DNA of 64,000 nt, from the NCBI RefSeq assembly GCF_029227915.1, contig NC_079880.1, positions 250,001-314,000 of the forward strand. The letters are read 5' to 3'. Each line of letters begins with the position of its first letter. Position 1 is the first letter of the stretch. The notes beneath the pieces were generated by a model. It was not told the origin of the DNA. It ran no database searches and worked only from the letters and a program-made list of their open reading frames with translations. This document shows, piece after piece, positions 30,094 to 41,100 of this stretch. Source of the stretch: Hydractinia symbiolongicarpus (lineage: Eukaryota; Cnidaria; Hydrozoa; Anthoathecata; Hydractiniidae). A program made the position numbers and the translations under genes.

Positions 30094-33000
30094 TTACAGC
30101 GTCAGCGGTACTGTGTGGATGCCATCCCTGAGTACCTTCCGCTTATCGTATAACGCCGAGAGTCCCAGCTTGTTTTGTTCGTACGTAACCATCCCCTGGT
30201 TGCGCACCCGGAAACCTACGTTTTTCGCAGTGTCAATAGAGCCATTCAACGCGTTCTTATACCTCTCCCATGTCATAGCGTTATGCTTCTTCCACATGCC
30301 TTTACAGGAGAATTTTGTGCCCTCTTTCCCTTCAACGAAATAGCACTTGGCTGTCGTGGCAATCATCCTAAACCCCATAAACTCAAGCTTAAACAGACCT
30401 CCTGTTCGACTCGAGTACTTATCGGTGACGAGCCAGTTTTTCACGTCTTTGTCGTACTCGTCAAGCAGTTCAGGGCGAACGACATCTCGTAACTCTTCTC
30501 CAGAGATGGCAAAATAGGCACTGTCCGTATCCATATAAATATATTCAAACTCTCGACGATCCACGTACTTGTCAATGAAGTCATAATAGAACTCAAGCAT
30601 GCGCAATTTGGCCAGCTGGTACACTGCAATGCCGCACTGGTACGCTCTGTCGATATGCACCTTTTTCTTTCCTTCTCGGATCTCGTAAGCATCACCTATC
30701 TCTTCAAGATCTTCAAGGTATGGCGATCTCATCGCTGCATCCACCTTCTTTTCATCTCTCGTAAAGATGGTGTTCGCGTGTCTCGCTAGATCTTCGATCA
30801 TTTTTCCATAGAACAAGTTCCCTTTCAGCTTGGCTGTATCTCCCGCAATACGCTTGTCAGGGTCTTTATCGGCTTGTCGTCGTGCATCCGCAATTTCTTC
30901 CGGAAACCATGCAAATGGCTTACCTCGTTTGTACTTGATGAACTGGTGAAACGCTGTCACCTTCAGGCCATGGTCAAGGTACCATTTCAGCACGGGCGTG
31001 TACAGCAAGATCTTTTCAGCTTTCATCAACCCTAGAAGCTTACGTGTACCAGGCATACGCTTTCGCCCTGTTGCTTTTAGGTACTCGTGCATGTGCTCAG
31101 GGATTTGATCGTCGGGTATCTCCTTGACCACAAATAGCGGAACCATCTCGCTAAATTTGTCATACAGTTCCAGAGGGACCTCGATGTCGACCTGCGCAAA
31201 ACCGAAGAAGGATCCATTTTGCACACCTTGTGTTAGTAGCTCGAGATTGTGTTTCGCTGTCGGTGTAGGCACCTTGATCAGCTTCTCCTTCCCACAAGGA
31301 AAGTCTTGCATCAACGTACTCGGGTACAGCATGTTCGCGTCAAGCCCCAAAACAGTTTTGCACTTCCGTGGCTCCTGGTAGATATGGGATCTGATACCAG
31401 TCACGTCTCTCTCGTGGTACCTACAGAACACGATGGCAGGCCCACCGACCATGCCCGTTTGGAGCAGTTCATACGCCTCGTTCTTTGTGCACTCAGTGCA
31501 AGCCTTTTGCACCTTTTTGCACGCCTTGCAACTCTTGGAACTATGTTCCGCGTTGGTGTTGAAGCAGTCTTCATTACACTTATGCTTACAAGGCTCTCCT
31601 GGAGCGTATAGCTCTAGCTTTGGATTCAGTCGTAGAGACTTGTTCAAGACGTAGCGCATCGATACACCTGGAATACTTACCGCGTCTTTCAAAATATCTA
31701 TCTCGTCGTCGTAGTACTGCAGCCTTGTCTTGTCCACGGCTTCGATGAAGGGTTCCACATCGGCTAAATTGTACTCACGCAACCAGTCCATCATGGTGAC
31801 GCAGCCTCGCTTGTAAAACTCTGCACGGAATGTTTCATACTCTTCAGGAGAGAGGGTGTTTTTACCAATAAGACTGCTATGGAAGTTCTTGTGCTCCACC
31901 GGGCCGACGTGGTTTAGCTTGTCATAGCTCGTCAGCCACTCGTATGGGAACACCAGCTTTTCGAGCTTGCAATCCAGAGACTTGCACCATAAGTCGTAGC
32001 TCATGCCAGGAACTATAAAAGTTTTGATATCGAGAAATTTGAACCTCGAGGTCGTAAAGAACATGTAGTTGTTGTCTTTCTTCGCCACTTTGATCTTTTT
32101 GCTATCGTCTTTGGTAATTTGATCGACAAAGTACCGCTTGATCATGTTCAGGTCATACTTTCCACTGTTGAAGCCGATCACGGGCACTTGGTTTACCCAC
32201 GCGTCCCATGCATTCTGAGTCTTGTCCGAAAGCATGTCAAAATCATCGGGTCTCGGGTACATTCTCTAAACTTCATACACGATGTGGGTGTGTCTCTTTT
32301 CGAGCTGCTCCACAAATCGTTTAACCAAGATCTTAGGATCATCGTGCTCCAAGAACGTTGGATCTCCGTTCAGACTATCGTGAATAGCGACGCTGACCGG
32401 CACATGCTCCGAGATGTATGTTAGATCGGATGTTTGCCGCTGGTGTAAAGGTGTTAGGAGGGCCTCGAAATCAAACACGATGTAGTGAGGGTAGGGTCGA
32501 AATTCTTTCTTGAAGTACCTCTTAGCTTTGGGTGGGCTCTCACACTCTCACACTGTCACGAGGTTGTAGCCAAGTTTTCGGATGCCTTCCTCCTTTGACT
32601 TGGTGGCAATATATCGATTTTTGTTCGTGTTTGTTCCTTGGCAGGGGCATCCGTGCCACTTGCAACCGTGGTACTCATGGACTGTCTCAGTCTCTGGCTC
32701 ATAGCCGTCTACCTTGTAGACCTCGTCCCCAAAATCATTTCGTATCACACGCTCTCCTCCATGCCCACATAGCGCGTGATGTATGTGCCTTCCAGTTTCC
32801 CTCGACATGTATTCTATCCACTGAGAAGCAGCGTAGCTGAAGCCCTCATCGTAAAAGACCTTCTCTGACTTGCTAGTCATGCACTTGACCTTCTCACTTT
32901 TGCAGATAATAGTCGGCTTTTTTCCCTCACACTCTTTCTTTGTGTGCCTTGTTAGGTTTTCAGCTCTGGTGAATCGCTGTTTGCAGACCATGCACTTCCA

Positions 33001-34143
33001 GTGTTGCGTTAAAACATCTATCTTTTTAATGTAAAAACAGTGCCCATCCAACATACCAAGGTTGATCGTGTCTAAATCTTTTTTGTATTGATTCTGACCG
33101 TACACGAGTCTCCAGGGTGCCTTTTCAGAGTTTGTCAGGGGCTCAAAGACTCTGATGTTGATCTTGAAACGCTTTGCTATCCCCTCAAAGTCTACGAGCT
33201 TCGTAGCACGTACATCTTCCCTCTTTAGTTTGGGATTCTCGTAGTACTCGCGTGCTAGCGCGAGAGCTGGCCTTGTAAGATACTTTTCTTTTTGCTTCTT
33301 ATCTTCACGTGAGTGTACGGCAAGACATCTCCAGACACACAAATTGTCGGTTCTCTCATCCTCCTTGTCAAAGCTGTAGATGCACCTCTTCTTTCGCAAC
33401 CAGTCTGGTAAAGGTCCACAGCCTAACAGGGGCTCCCTTGTGGAGATGATCTTGATCTGCACATGCTGGAAGACTATTTTCCCTTCGTACGATCCTGGGG
33501 TCTCGATTGTTCTTTCTGGTGGCAAGTACGCCTTCCCCCAAAACTCATGATCTCCTAGATCTAATCGCTGCATTTCGCATTTTTCGATAAAGGCTTCGAT
33601 GTCAGCTAGGCTCGTAAGCGATCCTTTGCTTCCCTTGCTCTTGTGATACGGAGACGTGCCACCTCCTGCTTCGTAGATGGTGCAAGCAAAACTGTAGACT
33701 ACCTTGACTCTCATATCTATGTAGGGCGTAACGTTTCGCATGATGGCCTCCGCCAGTGGCTGATTAAGGTTCTTGTTGAACCGCCATGTCTTGGCACGAT
33801 TTCCGTCTTCCAACATCTGTGTGTCATTTTCGTCAAAAATATGCTGAATGTCTTCGACGCCTTCGGATCGTTTTTTCTCTTGTGGGAACATGTGTTTGAT
33901 GTCTTCGACTCCGCTGTATTCGTCTTGTATGTCTCCGGCATCGTAAAAGTCCTCTCGCGCTTCGGTTTCGATTTCGTCGTGCAGTGTCGTCCTTCCAGCA
34001 ATTTGTTCCCTTGCTCTGTTATAGTAAGAAGTAACAGTGTCTCGTACACTCTTCAGGCGATCGGCAAGAGCGTCGCGAGTTGCTGCTACTGGCGCTGAGA
34101 CAGCGCTATATAATTTACTAATTGCATTCTTGAACCAACTCAT
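30094..34143 (-). pseudogene. Maverick family B DNA polymerase, one frame with two internal stops
   Basis: A single 1,349-codon frame runs from ATG 34,143 (MSWFKNAISKLYS) to TAA at 30,094-30,096, interrupted by TGA 32,548-32,550 and TAG 32,266-32,268. Before the first stop: a disordered N-terminus; DNLCVWRCLAVH near residue 265, which recalls an OTU-like cysteine motif; a C2H2-type finger (WKCMVCKQRFTRAENLTRH, about 380); and HEYHGCKWHGCPC near 490, a Maverick nuclease-like signature. Exonuclease motif I (VFDFEALL) lies between the stops. After the second stop come Exo II (GFNSGKYDLN), Exo III (YNLADVEPF), motif A (GLDANMLYPS), motif B (KLKGNLFYGK) and motif C (YMDTDSAYF). This is the replicative, protein-primed-type polymerase of the element. 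All catalytic motifs look intact; the stops disable this copy. Confidence 0.93.
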
Positions 34144-34168
34144 TTCTCTTTATTATAAGTAGATTCAA

Positions 34169-34206
34169 ACTTCAACTAACAGCGGTCGCAATTTGAGTAG
34201 GGAATT
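34169..34206. repeat. 38-bp direct repeat, copy A, flanking the zinc-ribbon gene
   Basis: ACTTCAACTAACAGCGGTCG onward through GCAATTTGAGTAGGGAATT is identical to 34,626-34,663. Degenerate similarity continues to about 34,229. It lies between the polymerase start and the zinc-ribbon gene end. Confidence 0.85.
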
Positions 34207-34213
34207 CCCCTAT

Positions 34214-34600
34214 TCAAACAAATTTGCGGATTAAAAGGTGTGGGAGGAGGTCGATGTACTTAAGTTCACTACTTCGTACTTTTTCAACGATATAACCATC
34301 GAAATACCTTTTTCGGTTTTGCTCATCCCTGTAAGCGTTCTTAAGCAGGCACTCGACACAATTTGTGCTAAATCTTGGGCTCTTTTTGTTTATTATCCTA
34401 TACTCGAAATCAAATTTAAGCTCCCCGCAACAGGGGCACATTTTACCATTACCATATTTTTTCCGACGTTCTTCGAGGGCGGCAGCCTGTATAGCCTCAA
34501 GGCACCAGATGCAGGATTTTTTCCTCTGCCCATCATCCTTTAATCCGAATTTATCAATGGATAAAAATTGTCTACACTGTAGGCATTTTGAGCGTTCCAT
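34214..34600 (-). CDS. 128-aa zinc-ribbon protein
   Basis: Start ATG 34,600 (MERSKCLQCRQFLSID); upstream codons are open only from TTG. It has CLQC (about 6-9), CIWC (about 30-33), CPCC (about 54-57) and CVEC (about 79-82), four CxxC knuckles that could form two zinc ribbons. The first module (KCLQC, IDKFGLKDDGQ, KSCIWC) matches the first module of the HNH protein at 29,532 (KCTHC, LDNFKSQRNGQ, KLCIKC) in spacing and residues, but no HNH core follows here. The end is basic (NRKRYFDGYIVEKV). The gene sits between two identical 38-bp direct repeats, as if inserted or duplicated as a cassette. Its role is unknown. Confidence 0.65.
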   Translation of the reverse strand: MERSKCLQCRQFLSIDKFGLKDDGQRKKSCIWCLEAIQAAALEERRKKYGNGKMCPCCGELKFDFEYRIINKKSPRFSTNCVECLLKNAYRDEQNRKRYFDGYIVEKVRSSELKYIDLLPHLLIRKFV

Positions 34601-34625
34601 TCTTCTTTTTACAACTCCGGTGTAG

Positions 34626-34663
34626 ACTTCAACTAACAGCGGTCGCAATTTGAGTAGGGAATT
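34626..34663. repeat. 38-bp direct repeat, copy B, flanking the zinc-ribbon gene
   Basis: Identical to 34,169-34,206 at an offset of 457 bp. After the identical stretch both copies continue with related CATTCAAA/TATTCAAA and ATTTGCG segments. This copy lies directly upstream of the zinc-ribbon gene, near its promoter position. Confidence 0.85.
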
Positions 34664-34900
34664 TCCCTTTCCATTCAAATAGATTTGCGCATGCGCGTTT
34701 GTCAGCAGTTTTGTCGAGTGCCGTCATTTTTGATGATGTCAGCAAATTTGTTGAATATGACGTGACTTGTACACTCATTTGAGGCATGATGAAATCTGTG
34801 ACGTCACAGCTGTTTTAGGGGGTCTAAAAGCAGCGTTTTTTAATAGGGGTTTGACCGTCGAAAACCTAAAACCGGATTAAATTACCTCCTTACTCTAGCT
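34664..34900. promoter_or_regulatory. Noncoding right end of the element with CRE-like and NRF1-like palindromes
   Basis: No gene is seen. It contains TGCGCATGCGCG (34,686-34,697), matching the NRF1 site pattern, a CRE-like half site TATGACGTGAC (34,756-34,766) and a perfect 14-bp palindrome CTGTGACGTCACAG (34,796-34,809) with the full TGACGTCA core. It should include whatever remains of the right terminal repeat; no inverted partner exists at the left end. Regulatory function is inferred from motif shape only. Confidence 0.5.
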
Positions 34901-37900
34901 GCTGTGGTAGCGCTTCATTTAAGAATTTAGATAAATAAGTCATTCTTTACTGTGGGACCAATCCTATCCGTTATAGCGCGCTGAAGAAATAGCGACAGTT
35001 ACAAGAACTACATTTCATTGTCTTTCTAACAGTGTCAGTCCGTTTGACTTACAACGGTTGAGTCACATATTCGTACCAACATGTATTTCGTGATATTTTT
35101 CAGGTACCACTAGGTTGTATGGCTTTTAACAGTGAAACGATTGACTGTGGGACTTAATTGAACTGACTATGGACTGTGACCTTATAAATGTTATTGGACT
35201 CCTAGAAATAACACTCTTCCTAATTTGACATGATTGCCGAAACTCAGCGATTAGACTGGGCGCTGTGGTAGCGCTTCAATTAAAAATTAAGATAAAAAAG
35301 TCATTCTTTACTGTGGGACCAATCTTAACCGTTATCGCGCGCTGAAGAAATATCGACAGTTTCAAAAACTAATTTTCATTGACTTTCTAACGGTGTCAGT
35401 CCGTTTGAGTTGCAACGGTTGAGTCACATATTCGTACCAACATGTATTTGTGCTATTTTCCGGTATTACTAGGTTGTATGGCTTTTACCAGGGAAACGAT
35501 TGACTGTGGGACTTAATTGAACTGATTATGGACTGTGACCTTAAAAATGTTTTAAGTGAGACAATTGGACTCCAAGAAATAACATTCTTCCTAATTTGAC
35601 ATGATTGCCGAAACTCAGCGATTACGCTGGGTGCTGTGGCAGCACTTCAATTAAAAATTAAGATAAAAAAGTCATTCTTTACTGTGGGACAAATCTTAGC
35701 CGTTATTGCGCGCTGAAGAATTAGCGACAGTTTCAAAATCTACATTTCATTGACTTTTTAACGGTGTCAGTCCTTTTGAGGTACAACGGTTGGGTCACCT
35801 ATTCGTACCAACATGTGTTTAGCGATATTTTTTTGATACTACTAGGTTGCATCGCTTTTAACAATGAAACGATGGACTGTGGGACTTAATTGAACTACCT
35901 TTGGACTGTGACCTAATAAATGTGATAAATGAGACAATTTGACTCCAAGAAATTACATTTTTCTTAATTTGACAGGATTGCCGGAACTCAGCGATTACAC
36001 GGGGCGCTGTGGTAGCGCTTCATTTAAAATTTTAAATAAATAAGTCATTCTTTACTGTGGGACCAATCCTAGCCGTTATCGCGCGCTGAAGAAATAGCGA
36101 CAATTACAAAAACTACATTTCATTGTCTTTCTAACAGTGTCAGTCCGTTTGAGTTACAACGGTTGGGTCACATAATCGTACCAACATGTATTTAGCGATA
36201 TTTTTCCGGTACTACTAGGTTGTATGGCTTTTACCAGTGAAACGATTGACTGTGGGACTTAATTGAACTGACTCTGGACTGTGACCTTAAAAATGTTATA
36301 AGTGAGACAAGCGGACTCCAAGAAATAACATCCTTTTTAATTTGACATGATTTCCGGAACTCAGCGATTACTCTGGGCGCTGTGGTAGCGCTTCATTTAA
36401 GAATTTAGATAAATAAGTCATTCTTTACTGTGGGACCAATCCTAGCCGTTATCGCGCGCTGAAGAAATAGCGACAGTTTCAAAAACTAAATTTCATTGAC
36501 TTTCTAACGGTGTCAGTCCGTTTGAGTTACAACGTTTGAGTCACATATTCGTACCAACATGTATTTCGTGATGTTTTTCCGGTACTACTAGGTTGTAAGG
36601 CTTTTAACAGTGAAACGATTGACTGCGGGACTTAATTGAACTGATTATGGACTGTGACCTTATAAATGTTAAAGTGAAACAATTGGACTCCAAGAAATAA
36701 CATTCTTCCTAATTTGACATGATTGCCGAAACTCAGCGATTACACAGGGCGCTGTGGTAGCGCTTCAATTAAAAATTAAGATAAAAAAGTCATTCTTTAC
36801 TGTGGGACCAATCTTAGCCGTTATCGCGCTGTAGAATTAGCGACAGTTTCAAAAACTACATTTCATTTGCTTTCTAACGGTGTCAGTCCGTTTGAGTTGC
36901 AACGGTTGAGTCACATATTCGTACCAACATGTACTTGTGCTATTTTCCGGTATTACTAGGTTGTATGGCTTTTACCAGTGAAACGATTGACTGTGGGACT
37001 TAATTGAACTGATTATGGACTATGACCTTAAAAATGTTATAAATGAGACAATTGGACTCCAAGAAATAACATTCTTCCTAACTTGACATGATTGCCAAAA
37101 CTCAGCGATTACGCTGGGCGCTGTGGCAGCACTTCAAATAAAAATTAAGATAAAAAAGTCATTCTTTACTGTGGGACAAATCTTAGCCGTTATCGCACGC
37201 TGAAGAATTAGCGACAGTTTCAAAATCTACATTTCATTGACTTTTTAACGGTGTCAGTCCTTTTGAGCTACAACGGTTGGGTCACCTATTCGTACCAACA
37301 TGTGTTTAGCGATATTTTTCCAGTACTACTAGGTTGTATGGCTTTTAGCAGTGAAACGATTGACTGTGGGACTTAATTGAACAAACTTTGGACTATAACC
37401 TAATAAATTTGATAAGTGAGAAAATTGGACTCCAAGAAATAACATTCTTCTCAATTTGACATGATTGCCGAAACTCAGCGATTACACTGGGCGCTGTGGT
37501 AGCGCTTCAATTAAAAATTAAGATAAAAAAGTCATTCTTTACTGTGGGACCAATCCTAGCCGTTATCGCGCGCTGAAGAAATAGCGACAGTTTCAAAAAC
37601 TAAATTTCATTGACTTTCTAAGAATATCAATTCGTTTGAGTTACAACGGTTGAGTCACATATTCGTACCAACATGTATTTCGTGATGTTTTTCCGGTACT
37701 ACTAGGTTGTAAGGCTTTTAACAGTGAAACGATTGACTGTGGGACTTAATTGAACTGATTATGGACTATGACCTTAAAAATGTTATAAATGAGACAATTG
37801 GACACCAAGAAATAACATTCTTCTTAATTTGACAGGATTGCCGGAACTCAGCGATTACACGGGGCGCTGTGGTAGCGCTTCAATTAAAAAATTTAGATAA

Positions 37901-38130
37901 AAAAGTCATTCTTTACTGTGGGACCAATCTTAGCCGTTATCGCGCTGTAGAATTAGCGACAGTTTCAAAAACTACATTTCATTTGCTTTCTAACGGTGTC
38001 AGTCCGTTTGAGTTGCAACGGTTGAGTCACATATTCGTACCAACATGTACTTGTGCTATTTTCCGGTATTACTAGGTTGTATGGCTTTTACCAGTGAAAC
38101 GATTGACTGTGGGACTTAATTGAACAAACT

Positions 38131-41100
38131 TAGGACTATAACCTAGTAAATGTGATAAATGAGAAAATTGGACTCCAAGAAATAACATTCTTCTCATATT
38201 GACATGATTGCCGAAACTCAGCGATTACACTGGGCGCTGTGGTAGCGCTTCAATTAAAAATAAAGATAAAAAAGTCATTCTTTACTGTGGGACCAATCCT
38301 AGCCGTTATCGCGCGCTGAAAAAATAGCGACAGTTTCAAAAACTAAATTTCATTGACTTTCTAAGAATATCAATTCGTTTGAGTTACAACGGTTGAGTCA
38401 CATATTCGTACCAACATGTATTTCGTGATGTTTTTCCGGTACTACTAGGTTGTAAGGCTTTTAACAGTGAAACGATTGACTGCGGGACTTAATTGAACTG
38501 ATTATGGACTGTGACCTTATAAATGTTAAAGTGAAACAATTGGACTCCAAGAAATAACATTCTTCCTAATTTGACATGATTGCCGAAACTCAGCGATTAC
38601 ACAGAGCGCTGTGGTAGCGCTTCAATTAAAAATTAAGATAAAAAAGTCATTCTTTACTGTGGGACCAATCTTAGCCGTTATCGCGCTGTAGAATTAGCGA
38701 CAGTTTCAAAAACTACATTTCATTTGCTTTCTAACGGTGTCAGTCCGTTTGAGTTGCAACGGTTGAGTCACATATTCGTACCAACATGTACTTGTGCTAT
38801 TTTCCGGTATTACTAGGTTGTATGGCTTTTACCAGTGAAACGATTGACTGTGGGACTTAATTGAACTGATTATGGACTGTGACCTGATAAATGTGATAAA
38901 TGAGACAATTGGACTCCAAGAAATAACATTCTTCTTAATTTGACAGGATTGCCGGAACTCAGCGATTACACGGGGCGCTGTGGTAGCGCTTCATTTAAAA
39001 ATTTAGATAAATAAGTCATTCTTTACTGTGGGACCAATCCTAGCCGTTATCGCGCGCTGAAGAAATAGCGACAGTTACAAAAACTACATTTCATTGTCTT
39101 TCTAACAGTGTCAGTCCGTTTGAGTTACAACGGTTGGGTCACATATTCGTACCAACATGTATTTAGCGATATTTTTCCGGTACTACTAGGTTGTATAGCT
39201 TTTAGCAGTGAAACGATTGACTGTGGGACTTAATTGAACAAACTTTGGACTATAACCTAATAAATGTGATAAATGAGAAAATTGGACTCCAAGAAATAAC
39301 ATTCTTCTCATATTGACATGATTGCCGAAACTCAGCGATTACACTGGGCGCTGTGGTAGCGCTTCAATTAAAAATAAAGATAAAAAAGTCATTCTTTACT
39401 GTGGGACCAATCCTAGCCGTTATCGCGCGCTGAAGAAATAGCGACAGTTTCAAAAACTAAATTTCATTGACTTTCTAAGAATATCAATCCGTTTGAGTTA
39501 CAACGGTTGAGTCACATATTCGTACCAACATGTATTTCGTGATGTTTTTCCGGTACTACTAGGTTGTAAGGCTTTTAACAGTGAAACGATTGACTGCGGG
39601 ACTTAATTGAACTGATTATGGACTGTGACTTTATAAATGTTAAAGTGAGACAATTGGACTCCAAGAAATAACATTCTTCCTAATTTGACATGATTGCCGA
39701 AACTCAGCGATTACACAGAGCGCTGTGGTAGCGCTTCAATTAAAAATTAAGATAAAAAAGTCATTCTTTACTGTGGGACCAATCTTAGCCGTTATCGCGC
39801 TGTAGAATTAGCGACAGTTTCAAAAACTACATTTCATTTGCTTTCTAACGGTGTCAGTCCGTTTGAGTTGCAACGGTTGAGTCACATATTCGTACCAACA
39901 TGTACTTGTGCTATTTTCCGGTATTACTAGGTTGTATGGCTTTTACCAGTGAAACGATTGACTGTGGGACTTAATTGAACTGATTATGGACTGTGACCTG
40001 ATAAATGTGATAAATGAGACAATTGGACTCCAAGAAATAACATTCTTCTTAATTTGACAGGATTGCCGGAACTCAGCGATTACACGGGGCGCTGTGGTAG
40101 CGCTTCATTTAAAAATTTAGATAAATAAGTCATTCTTTACTGTGGGACCAATCCTAGCCGTTATCGCGCGCTGAAGAAATAGCGACAGTTACAAAAACTA
40201 CATTTCATTGTCTTTCTAACAGTGTCAGTCCGTTTGAGTTACAACGGTTGGGTCACATATTCGTACCAACATGTATTTAGCGATATTTTTCCGGTACTAC
40301 TAGGTTGTATAGCTTTTAGCAGTGAAACGATTGACTGTGGGACTTAATTGAACAAACTTTGGACTATAACCTAATAAATGTGATAAATGAGAAAATTGGA
40401 CTCCAAGAAATAACATTCTTCTCATATTGACATGATTGCCGAAACTCAGCGATTACACTGGGCGCTGTGGTAGCGCTTCAATTAAAAATAAAGATAAAAA
40501 AGTCATTCTTTACTGTGGGACCAATCCTAGCCGTTATCGCGCGCTGAAGAAATAGCGACAGTTTCAAAAACTAAATTTCATTGACTTTCTAAGAATATCA
40601 ATCCGTTTGAGTTACAACGGTTGAGTCACATATTCGTACCAACATGTATTTCGTGATGTTTTTCCGGTACTACTAGGTTGTAAGGCTTTTAACAGTGAAA
40701 CGATTGACTGCGGGACTTAATTGAACTGATTATGGACTGTGACTTTATAAATGTTAAAGTGAGACAATTGGACTCCAAGAAATAACATTCTTCCTAAATT
40801 GACATGATTGCCGAAACTCAGCGATTACGCTTGGCGCTGTGGCAGCACTTCAATTAAAAATTAAGATAAAAAATTCATTCTTTACTGTGGGACAAATCTT
40901 AGCCCTTATCGCACGCTGAAGAATTAGCGACAGTTTCAAAATCTACATTTCATTGACTTTTTAACGGTGTCAGTCCTTTTGAGCTACAACGGTTGTGTCA
41001 TCTATTCGTACCGACATGTGTTTAGCGGGATTTTTTTGATACTACTAGGTTGCATCGCTTTTAACAATGAAACGATGGACTGTGGGACTTAATTGAACTA

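Larger units (their letters stand above)
17647..34900. mobile_element. Degraded Maverick/Polinton-like endogenous dsDNA virus element
   Basis: The island carries the hallmark Maverick set: family B polymerase, DDE integrase, A32-type packaging ATPase and a capsid-like protein, plus about a dozen accessory genes. About 17 kb is within the 15-20 kb usual for complete Polintons. The right boundary is where satellite resumes at 34,901; read inward, the right end starts AGCTAGAGTAAGG, compatible with the AG terminus I recall for Polintons. The sequence at the left boundary (17,647) is not the inverse of the right end and begins inside a gene, so the left terminal repeat is lost. Many genes carry stops or frameshifts, so this is a fossil copy. 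An adenain-type protease was not recognised. Confidence 0.9.

Noticed and set aside
21141-34143. Alternative genetic code or stop readthrough to explain internal stops
   Set aside because: TAA, TAG and TGA all occur inside genes and all are also used as terminal stops, and neighbouring genes carry frameshifts, so decay is simpler.
30094-34143. Introns spanning the polymerase and coiled-coil gene stops
   Set aside because: Frame and family-like sequence continue directly on both sides of each stop, leaving no room for a removed segment.
17647-34900. Prophage or bacterial mobile element
   Set aside because: Gene set (Maverick integrase, protein-primed-type PolB, A32 ATPase), lack of ribosome-binding sites and the satellite context indicate a eukaryotic genome.
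17539-34910. The 108-bp satellite phase overlap as a target-site duplication
   Set aside because: Polinton target duplications are about 6 bp; the overlap is simply the phase difference between two satellite breakpoints.
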